Position numbers and translations under genes: made by a program
The notes under the pieces: generated by a model
The model's input: the letters and a program-made list of their open reading frames with translations, nothing else
What the model was told of the DNA's origin: nothing
Database searches by the model: none
Assembly (NCBI GenBank): GCA_050260015.1
Contig: JBLNBN010000032.1
Coordinates: 1 to 6,205, forward strand
Direction of reading: 5' to 3'
Origin: JBLNBN01 sp050260015
GTDB lineage: Bacteria > Bacteroidota > Ignavibacteria > Kapaibacteriales > UBA2268
Length of the DNA stretch: 6,205 nucleotides
Shown: positions 1 to 4,687 of the stretch, one piece after another
Layout: every line of letters starts with the position of its first letter
How positions within the stretch are numbered: position 1 is the first letter of the stretch

Positions 1-650
1 TCGACCTCTCCGCCGACGGGCATTTCCTCGCCGGCTGCGAACTCACAAGCGATACTTCGCACTATACCGTATACGAATGGAATGCGCTTACAGGAGAACT
101 CGTCGGGAAGTACGGGCAGGAAGGCGCCGAACTAAAGTACTTCGTTATCAACGACGTATCCTACTCGCCAGACGGAAAGTACCTCGGAGGCATTTACTAC
201 CGCATTAAAGAGCTAGGGAAAAAAGTATTCGGTTTTGTAATCTGGAACCGTACCTCGCGGAAGGTAATCTACCAAAAGGATGCTGATCCGGCAAAGTGGT
301 TAAAGTTTTCCCCTGATGGAAAACACCTCGCTTTATGTTACGAACATGGTTCGACTGGCTCCAACTATGTAGAACTCTACAAAACAGACGATTGGAAACT
401 TTACGCGACGCTCGACGGCCACTCAGACGCAATCGAAGACATGGCTTTCTCTCCCGACGGTAAGTACCTAGCTACCGGAGGCGGCGACGGCGTATTAAAG
501 GTATGGGACATAAACAAAAAACAAATTTACTGGGAAGTACCGAAAGCGCATCTTGTGCCGGAAGCCTCAACAACTATTTATGGAATGATATATTGTTTAT
601 CATTTCTCGACGATCAATATTTAGTCACAGGGGGGGGGTCAGCTCATTAA
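1..650 (+). CDS. WD40-repeat beta-propeller protein, N-terminal portion (5' end outside window, frame broken at 3')
   Basis: The gene is open from the left edge (first full codon at base 3), and 215 residues are visible before a TAA at 648-650. It contains WD40-type blades. There are three 'SPDGK' turns, at visible residues 55-59, 103-107 and 150-154. Blade-closing strands are 'YTVYEWNALTGE' (21-32), 'FVIWNRTSRKV' (78-88) and 'VLKVWDINKK' (164-173). A classic 'LDGHSDAIEDMAFSPDGKYLATGGGDG' type blade spans about 137-163. The last blade starts with 'YLVTGGG' and is cut off when the frame breaks in a run of nine G. The plus-strand frame one base back continues the same blade ('VKLWHIPTK') and then a T9SS sorting domain, so this is very probably the front of one gene ending at 1084. 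WD40 propellers are protein-interaction scaffolds; with a T9SS tail the protein would act outside the cell. The partner is unknown. The start and any signal peptide lie outside the window. Confidence 0.85.
   Translation, partial: DLSADGHFLAGCELTSDTSHYTVYEWNALTGELVGKYGQEGAELKYFVINDVSYSPDGKYLGGIYYRIKELGKKVFGFVIWNRTSRKVIYQKDADPAKWLKFSPDGKHLALCYEHGSTGSNYVELYKTDDWKLYATLDGHSDAIEDMAFSPDGKYLATGGGDGVLKVWDINKKQIYWEVPKAHLVPEASTTIYGMIYCLSFLDDQYLVTGGGSAH
630..638 (+). repeat. G9 homopolymer tract at the frameshift in the WD40/T9SS gene
   Basis: Nine consecutive G follow ACA in the codons for 'LVTGGG'. Read as it stands, the frame ends ten bases later at TAA 648-650. With ten or seven G, the frame would run on as 'VTGG(G)VSSLIPPTVKLWHI' to 1084. 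The site is therefore the precise point of the frame break. It could be a sequencing or assembly length error, a phase-variable tract, or a slippage site; the sequence alone does not decide. Confidence 0.85.
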
Positions 651-1084
651 TTCCGCCTACAGTAAAGCTTTGGCACATACCGACAAAACAATTAATTACG
701 ACGCTTTTCTCAGGCGCTGATAAAGACATGGCTTCGAATGATGGTAAATATACGGCAATTGGTAATAGTTGGGGGATTGATCTTTTAGACTTTTCAAAGT
801 ATCTTGGAATAAAAGAAAAGAGTACGAAAAAAGAACCCAAGGTATTACCAAATCCTACAATAGGAAAAACGACTCTTAGGTTTAATCCATCAAATGCTGG
901 TAACTTCAAGATTAGTCTATTTGATTCCTCAATGAAAGAAATCAAAATCCTGAAAGAAGAATATCTTCAATCAGAAGAACAACGAATTGAAATAGACGCG
1001 GAAAAGTTAGCGTTAGGCACGTATTTCGTTCAAATAGAATCAGAACAGGGCGTTGAATATGTTTCATTCGTGGTAGCGAGGTAA
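638..1084 (+). CDS. C-terminal portion of the same WD40 protein: last blades plus T9SS type A sorting domain
   Basis: This is the -1 frame continuation of the WD40 gene after the G tract, 148 residues to TAA 1082-1084. Residues 1-25 complete the interrupted blade ('TVKLWHIPTKQLITTL'). Residues 27-55 hold a degenerate last blade ('SNDGKYTAIGNSWGIDLLDF'). A lysine-rich linker (59-68) follows. The T9SS type A sorting domain runs from 'KVLPNPTIG' at about 68 to the end, with 'FKISLFDSSMKEI' in the middle and 'LALGTYFVQI' at 124-133. Such domains direct export through the outer membrane by the Por/T9SS machinery and are usually removed afterwards. No convincing start codon with its own Shine-Dalgarno opens this part independently, so it should be read as the tail of the upstream frame. 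Base composition is clearly more AT-rich than in the N-terminal part: every one of the eight tyrosine codons after base 570 is TAT. Confidence 0.82.
   Translation, partial: VSSLIPPTVKLWHIPTKQLITTLFSGADKDMASNDGKYTAIGNSWGIDLLDFSKYLGIKEKSTKKEPKVLPNPTIGKTTLRFNPSNAGNFKISLFDSSMKEIKILKEEYLQSEEQRIEIDAEKLALGTYFVQIESEQGVEYVSFVVAR
1078..1081 (+). promoter_or_regulatory. Shine-Dalgarno GAGG for the GTG start at 1088
   Basis: GAGG lies six bases before the GTG at 1088 and overlaps the last codons of the WD40/T9SS gene (stop 1082-1084). Its position supports GTG as a true start and suggests the two genes are translated from one mRNA. Confidence 0.55.
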
Positions 1085-1087
1085 CCC

Positions 1088-1369
1088 GTGAAACATATAA
1101 TAACCTTCGCGACGCTTATTATAAGCGTCTTTTCTCTATTTTCACAAGATAGAGATCCATCGCCCTTTCGATTCAATTTTCAATACGATGGCAAATTCTA
1201 TAGCGACACTTGCATGAGTCAAGAGGTGTTTAAACAGAAGAAATTCGTTTTAGGGGCTCAGTGGGGAATGCATCCAAGGATGGGACGAGCGCTCCGCATG
1301 AATGTAAACCAAGGGGTTGGCAGCCGACTCTTGGATACGGACATGACGGCGGAAGAAATAAATATATGA
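1088..1369 (+). CDS. Short exported protein of unknown function, possibly truncated
   Basis: 93 residues from a GTG start, three bases after the stop of the WD40/T9SS gene, with GAGG six bases upstream. The first 20 residues form a signal peptide: Lys2, a hydrophobic core 'IITFATLIISVFSLF', then 'SQ' and the charged 'DRDPSP', consistent with cleavage around residue 19-20. The mature part begins 'FRFNFQYDGKFYSD' and has one Cys (43) and 'KFVLGAQWGMHPRMGRAL' at about 52-69. I do not recognise the family. The visible part reads like the opening of a larger secreted protein: the frame stops at TGA 1367-1369 in mid-sequence ('MTAEEINI'), there is no T9SS tail, and AT-rich non-coding-looking DNA follows directly. 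It may therefore be a 3'-truncated gene, or a genuine small exported protein. Tight spacing suggests co-transcription with the WD40 gene. Confidence 0.6.
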   Translation: MKHIITFATLIISVFSLFSQDRDPSPFRFNFQYDGKFYSDTCMSQEVFKQKKFVLGAQWGMHPRMGRALRMNVNQGVGSRLLDTDMTAEEINI

Positions 1370-1600
1370 AAATCTCGCCTTTTTTCCCGCTATAGCGCCT
1401 TTCTCAATAAAATTAATTTTATAAATAAAGCTAAAGAAAGTCTTTTTTCTTGAATAAGTTGAATTATTTTTCTAAAATCTAATTTATACTTAAACTTCGG
1501 AAAAAGGGCGCAGAACTTTCCAGAATTAATTAGGATATTTTGCCTTTGATTCGTAAATTAATTATTCTGAATATGATTTAACTTTAAGGCGACAATCCCA
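1370..1600. other. AT-rich intergenic spacer with palindromes
   Basis: No credible coding frame is seen in 231 bases. CGCTATAGCG (1388-1397) is a perfect 10-base palindrome followed by CCTTTCTC. It could be a weak terminator for the upstream pair, but the stem is short. ATAAAATTAATTTTAT (1407-1422) is a perfect 16-base palindrome. A weak match to the Bacteroidota -7 element TAnnTTTG occurs as TGCCTTTG (1541-1548), but I see no convincing TTTG partner about 20 bases upstream, so no promoter is called. Confidence 0.5.
1407..1422. repeat. Perfect 16-base AT-only palindrome
   Basis: ATAAAATTAATTTTAT equals its own reverse complement. It lies in the spacer after the truncated exported protein. 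As an all-A/T palindrome in AT-rich DNA it may be chance. It could also be a dyad binding site, but nothing else supports that. Confidence 0.4.
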
Positions 1601-1966
1601 TTGGCGAAGGAACTGATTTCGATCCTGGTGTTACTTTTTATCGCTGCGCCGTCGATGAGCGGGGAGGCGGAGCCATTCGAAAGCGTATTGGAGGGCTTGC
1701 CGCCTAAAAAACGGCTGGAGCGACTTGACGACGAAATAAAGAAATCCAACGACAACGATAGGACGCTCAAGGCTGCGAAGCTCTATCTCGCCATTGCCGA
1801 GGAGATCAAGTCCCCCCGGGAAATTGCCCGAGGCAATCTCCATCTCGGCTCGAGCTTCTGGCTGCGCGACGATTACCCAAATTCCCTCAAGTTTCTCTTT
1901 CGCGCCCGCCAAAAGGCCTTTGAATCCCGCGACACGGCGACGCACGTAACGGCGGATACTACGTAG
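1601..1966 (+). CDS. Truncated exported TPR protein (signal peptide plus one TPR unit)
   Basis: 121 residues from TTG 1601; AAGG at 1586-1589 is a rather distant Shine-Dalgarno. An in-frame stop at 1574-1576 limits how far upstream it could start. GTG 1628 is the alternative, but it would cut into the hydrophobic segment. Residues 1-23 look like a signal peptide (Lys3, Glu4, then 'LISILVLLFIAAPSMSG'). Residues 24-54 are a charged helical linker. Residues 55-110 form a TPR-like helical hairpin ('AAKLYLAIAEEIK', 'ARGNLHLGSSFWLRDDYPNSLKFLFRARQKAF'). TPR proteins of this layout normally carry several more repeats and often an effector domain. Here the frame ends after one unit with a low-complexity 'THVTADTT'. 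The neighbouring frame then encodes a T9SS C-terminal tail, so this is probably the front of a gene whose middle was deleted. Pseudogene status is likely. Confidence 0.65.
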   Translation: MAKELISILVLLFIAAPSMSGEAEPFESVLEGLPPKKRLERLDDEIKKSNDNDRTLKAAKLYLAIAEEIKSPREIARGNLHLGSSFWLRDDYPNSLKFLFRARQKAFESRDTATHVTADTT

Positions 1967-2019
1967 CGCTCCGCGCGGAAGGCGAAGCGATGGCGAGAAG
2001 AGTTGTGGTGGTGAAGTAA
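1948..2019 (+). pseudogene. Orphan T9SS sorting-domain tail, out of frame with the TPR fragment
   Basis: In the plus-strand frame one base back from the TPR fragment, the sequence reads 'NGGYYVALRAEGE' and then 'RRVVVVK' before TAA 2017-2019. This is the typical last portion of a T9SS type A sorting domain (pattern G-x-Y-x-V-x-L, then R/K-x-V-V-V-x-K at the C-terminus). The 'PNP' start and the middle of the domain are missing, and there is no start codon of its own. The most economical reading is the 3' remnant of a T9SS cargo gene joined out of frame to the TPR fragment by a deletion or recombination around 1935-1950. The remnant ends just before a strong terminator, as a real 3' gene end would. 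Confidence 0.65.
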
Positions 2020-2044
2020 GATAAATTAAAAGTTTTTATATATA

Positions 2045-2085
2045 AAACAGGCGCATTCCCAAAAAAATGCGCCCGTTTATTTTTT
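2045..2085. terminator. Rho-independent terminator between convergent genes, probably bidirectional
   Basis: GGCGCATT (2050-2057) pairs perfectly with AATGCGCC (2066-2073). AAAC (2045-2048) and GTTT (2075-2078) extend the stem after a single A/C mismatch. The loop is CCCAAAAA. On the plus strand the stem runs into a T-rich stretch (TTTATTTTTT, to 2085). On the minus strand it is followed by TTTTATATATAAAAA. It sits 25 bases past the orphan T9SS tail and just outside the stop of the minus-strand HEAT gene, so it can end transcription from both sides. Confidence 0.8.
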
Positions 2086-2089
2086 CTGC

Positions 2090-2611
2090 CTACCCCTTCT
2101 TTATCTCTTTCAATGCCTTTTCGTAGACTTTCCTGATGCTGTTCTTCTCCTCGCGGGCAAGAATAGCGTCGATCGCGGGGAGGAGCTCCTCGTTGAGGGG
2201 CGTTTTTAATTTCGCAATCTCGCCGAGGGCGTAGGCGGCGCTCCAGCGGACGACCGTCCCGTCGTGCTCGGTATTGGTCAATAGTGCGGCGACGGCTTCC
2301 TCGAGTTTATCCGGGAAATTGCGCGCCGCGTTTCCAATTACCTTAGCGGATTCCCATTTAACTCTTGGGGCTTTCCCGCCGAGCGATTCCACGATGAAAT
2401 CGAAAGTCGGGCGATCGACTAATCCCGGCTTGCTCTGCGTCACAAATTCCAGCGCTTCGATGCATGTCGCTTTAATCGGATCCTTCGCCGCCCTGGCGAA
2501 TTCTACCAGTCTGGCTATTTGGCCCGGGTTGTTCGAGATATGTTCGCTGAGCGCTTCCGTCTTTTCCTTCGGTTTTAAGCTTTTGTCCTTGAAAAAAGTT
2601 TGAAAATCCAT
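2090..2611 (-). CDS. Small HEAT-repeat protein, cytoplasmic
   Basis: 173 residues, ATG at 2611-2609, with AGGA five bases upstream on the minus strand (2617-2620). There is no signal peptide or membrane segment and the protein is rich in Lys, Glu and Ala. The N-terminal 40 residues are a charged helical lead ('KPKEKTEALSEHI'). From about residue 44 it consists of alpha-helical HEAT/ARM-type hairpins, clearest in 'APRVKWESAKVIGNAARNF' (81-99) and 'DGTVVRWSAAYALGEIAKL' (116-134). Both have the Asp/Pro-x-V-(R/K)-W-x-(S/A)-A pattern of HEAT helices. The C-terminus is basic ('YEKALKEIKKG'). HEAT arrays are protein-binding scaffolds; no catalytic motif is seen and the partner is unknown. It starts 14 bases after the stop of the large Asp-box propeller gene and is probably translated from the same transcript, although this one stays in the cell while its neighbours are exported. 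Confidence 0.85.
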   Translation of the reverse strand: MDFQTFFKDKSLKPKEKTEALSEHISNNPGQIARLVEFARAAKDPIKATCIEALEFVTQSKPGLVDRPTFDFIVESLGGKAPRVKWESAKVIGNAARNFPDKLEEAVAALLTNTEHDGTVVRWSAAYALGEIAKLKTPLNEELLPAIDAILAREEKNSIRKVYEKALKEIKKG

Positions 2612-2625
2612 TTCTATCCTAATAA

Positions 2626-4602
2626 TTATTCCTTAATAAATATCGCGCTCGCTCCGCCTATACGAACGAAGTACGCTCCGGGAGGCAGGGCGCCCACGTT
2701 TAGCGTTTGGCTTTCCTCGCCGTCGGGCTTCGCGCTAAGCAGTTCCGCGCCCATCATGTCGTAGATCCGGATCCTCCCCTCGAATAACGAGCCGTCGGCG
2801 CTTTTAACGACTAGCCTATCGGCGGCGGGGTTCGGGTAGAGCGTTAAGCCGGGGACGGGAGCCGCGTCCCGCGCGCTCGTTACGACGTCGAGCCTGGCGC
2901 GCAGTACGCCGTTGCCGGACGTGCCGATATAGACGTAATCGCCGGCTATCTCCATTGAAATAATATTGCGATCCGCTAAGTTGCCGGGTTTGCCGACCCA
3001 GCCTACTCCGCCTTCCGGAAAAATCCAAAAAGCGCCGCGATCGCCCCCGAGAAGCTTCGTACCGTAGGCCTTGAGGACGTTCATCTTAACTGCGCCCAAT
3101 CCCTGCGAGAACAGGCTCCAATTGTTTCCATTGTCCGTGGTGTAATAGATCCCGTTCGAAGTCGAGCCATATACGTTTGAGCCGATCTTTTCAAAAGTAT
3201 AAATCGCCTGGTTTTCCAGGCCGGTATTCCTGCTCTGCCACGTAGCGCCGTTGTCGGAGGAGTAATAAACACCGAATACTCCCGTCGCGCCGGCAAATAT
3301 ATCGTTTTCGCGCGGCAGTATCGAGATAATGCTGTAATTTAAATTAGATTTAGTCCAGCTCTCGCCCGTCGTCGAGCGGTATAAAGCATTTGCCCCGACA
3401 TAAACTTCTGAATTCGATGCAGCTATCGAACGGATTTGCAAATTGGTCAAGCCGTCGTTCTTCTGCTGCCAGTTAGCGCCGTCGTCCGTGGATACGAAAA
3501 CGCCCTGGTCGGCGGTTCCTATTACAAATTTATTCCCAAAGACGACGCCGTTCCTGGCTCCGGCGGAAGTAAATCCGGCCTGCTCCCAATTGGCTCCCAG
3601 GTCGTCCGAGCGGAATACGCCAAGCTCCTCCGTCCCGGCGATCATAGTATTGCCCTTGATAAGCAAGGCGTTCACGGTAAGGGCGGCGAGCCCGTTGTTC
3701 TTCTTTTGCCACGTATTTCCAAGATCCGAGGAGACAAAAAAGCCCTGTTCGCGGGCGCCGACGTAGAGCGTTTCGTTCCTTATCTCGATAGCGTTAAGGA
3801 ACTGCGACGTGACGCCAACGCCTTTAGCAACCCAACTGGCGCCGACGTCGTGCGAGTAGTATATCCCCTGCTCCGTGGCAGCGTATAGGTTGGAGTCTAT
3901 AGCCGCTATCGAGTTTACAGCTTTATTTATTCCTTCAGTCTTTAGGCTCCAGCTATTCCCCCCGTCCATGGAGACCAGGACGCCCTGCGAGGTTGCGGCG
4001 ATTATAGCGTCCCCGCTTTTAACAAAATCGTTAATGCTGGAGAAGCTAATATTGCCTATATTTAGCTTCGTCCACTCGTTCCCGTTATTAGTAGTCCTGA
4101 ATATGCCGTCGTTCGTGCCGGCATAAACGGCGCCGTTAAGTATAAATATCGATTTTACGTAACTGGATAGGATAACCGAGTTGATCTCCGTCCAATTCTT
4201 CCCGTCGTCGGTCGAGCGGTAAATGCCCCAACCCCAGCCGCCTGCGAAGATAATCCCCTCGCCTACGGCGAAGGAGGATATCTGTATGGGCAACGTCGAG
4301 GATGCCGTCCATGTCGCGCCGTTATCGGTCGAGAAGTACATTCCTCTCTCGGACCCGGCAAATATTTTGGTGGCGGACGTGGCGAGAGCGGTAACTCGTA
4401 TGCCGCTCAAACTCGTTAAATTCCAATGGTCGCCATTATCGATAGATCGAAACACGCCGCCGGGCGTACCGGCGAGCAGAACGCCTTCGAGCGGCAGGAC
4501 GCATTCCACTCGCCCGCCGTAGAGGCCGTTATTCCATTCCTCCCACTGGGCGTAAGCCGCCGGGAAGGCCAAAAGAAACAATATGACAAATAACTTTTTC
4601 AT
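2626..4602 (-). CDS. Exported Asp-box (BNR/sortilin/Ycf48-like) beta-propeller protein with T9SS sorting domain, complete
   Basis: 658 residues, ATG at 4602-4600, with GGCGG (weak Shine-Dalgarno) a few bases upstream. Residues 1-19 are a clear Sec signal peptide (KK, 'LFVILFLLAFPAA', 'AYA' then Gln19). Residues 20-570 hold at least 12 repeats of about 40 residues, each with an Asp box S/T-x-D-x-G-x-x-W. Its Trp falls at 60, 98, 137, 177, 218, 257, 298, 339, 378, 416, 455 and 495. Each box is preceded by a strand like 'YAGTNDGIFRT'. The box at 410-416 is shortened ('STTGESW'). The repeat after 500 keeps the strands but has lost the box. A linker ('VVTSARDAAPVPG') leads to a T9SS type A domain from 'LTLYPNPAADRL' (587) to 'GAYFVRIGGASAIFIKE'. 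Asp-box propellers of this kind occur in secreted sialidases, sortilins and photosystem assembly factors. Here there are no sialidase catalytic residues I can identify, so a binding or adhesive surface role is the safer inference. It is a tandem paralogue of the gene upstream (4688-6205). Confidence 0.92.
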   Translation of the reverse strand: MKKLFVILFLLAFPAAYAQWEEWNNGLYGGRVECVLPLEGVLLAGTPGGVFRSIDNGDHWNLTSLSGIRVTALATSATKIFAGSERGMYFSTDNGATWTASSTLPIQISSFAVGEGIIFAGGWGWGIYRSTDDGKNWTEINSVILSSYVKSIFILNGAVYAGTNDGIFRTTNNGNEWTKLNIGNISFSSINDFVKSGDAIIAATSQGVLVSMDGGNSWSLKTEGINKAVNSIAAIDSNLYAATEQGIYYSHDVGASWVAKGVGVTSQFLNAIEIRNETLYVGAREQGFFVSSDLGNTWQKKNNGLAALTVNALLIKGNTMIAGTEELGVFRSDDLGANWEQAGFTSAGARNGVVFGNKFVIGTADQGVFVSTDDGANWQQKNDGLTNLQIRSIAASNSEVYVGANALYRSTTGESWTKSNLNYSIISILPRENDIFAGATGVFGVYYSSDNGATWQSRNTGLENQAIYTFEKIGSNVYGSTSNGIYYTTDNGNNWSLFSQGLGAVKMNVLKAYGTKLLGGDRGAFWIFPEGGVGWVGKPGNLADRNIISMEIAGDYVYIGTSGNGVLRARLDVVTSARDAAPVPGLTLYPNPAADRLVVKSADGSLFEGRIRIYDMMGAELLSAKPDGEESQTLNVGALPPGAYFVRIGGASAIFIKE

Positions 4603-4687
4603 ACGACCGCCATTATATTAATTGTACAAATTGAGCGTTTTGATCAATATACATATAAACGAAAAAAAGGTCGCTATAGAACGCAGC
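4603..4687. other. 85-base gap between the two propeller genes
   Basis: On the minus strand the gap holds CTATAGCG followed by A, CC and seven T (4679-4662) just after the stop of the upstream propeller gene. The T run suggests a terminator, but the possible stem is only about four pairs. Closer to the next start are TATAAT (4617-4612), only ten bases from the ATG with no good -35, and TCAATTTG (4634-4627), one mismatch from the Bacteroidota TAnnTTTG element but without a TTTG at the usual distance. A promoter here is possible but not established, so the two genes may or may not share a transcript. Confidence 0.35.

Noticed and set aside
503..637. Open frame from ATG 503 as an independent start of the T9SS-tail protein
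   Set aside because: Between 503 and the G run this frame overlaps the WD40 frame, its translation ('HKQKTNLLGSTESASC') has no signal peptide or domain, and no Shine-Dalgarno precedes it. The real coding part begins at the G run.
625..945. Minus-strand open frame of 106 codons
   Set aside because: It lies opposite the WD40/T9SS coding frame and shows no domain or Shine-Dalgarno.
1631..1945. Minus-strand open frame of 104 codons opposite the TPR fragment
   Set aside because: The plus-strand frame has a signal peptide and TPR pattern. The minus translation is Arg/Gly-rich without any family resemblance, typical of a shadow.
3436..3888. Plus-strand open frames of 107-150 codons opposite the complete propeller gene
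   Set aside because: They are antisense shadows of a repetitive, GC-biased gene. Their translations are Pro/Ser/Val-rich with no domain, and the minus frame has clear Asp-box repeats.
4612..4617. TATAAT on the minus strand as a -10 box for the complete propeller gene
   Set aside because: It is only ten bases from the ATG and no -35 hexamer lies about 17 bases upstream; in AT-rich DNA a match is expected by chance.
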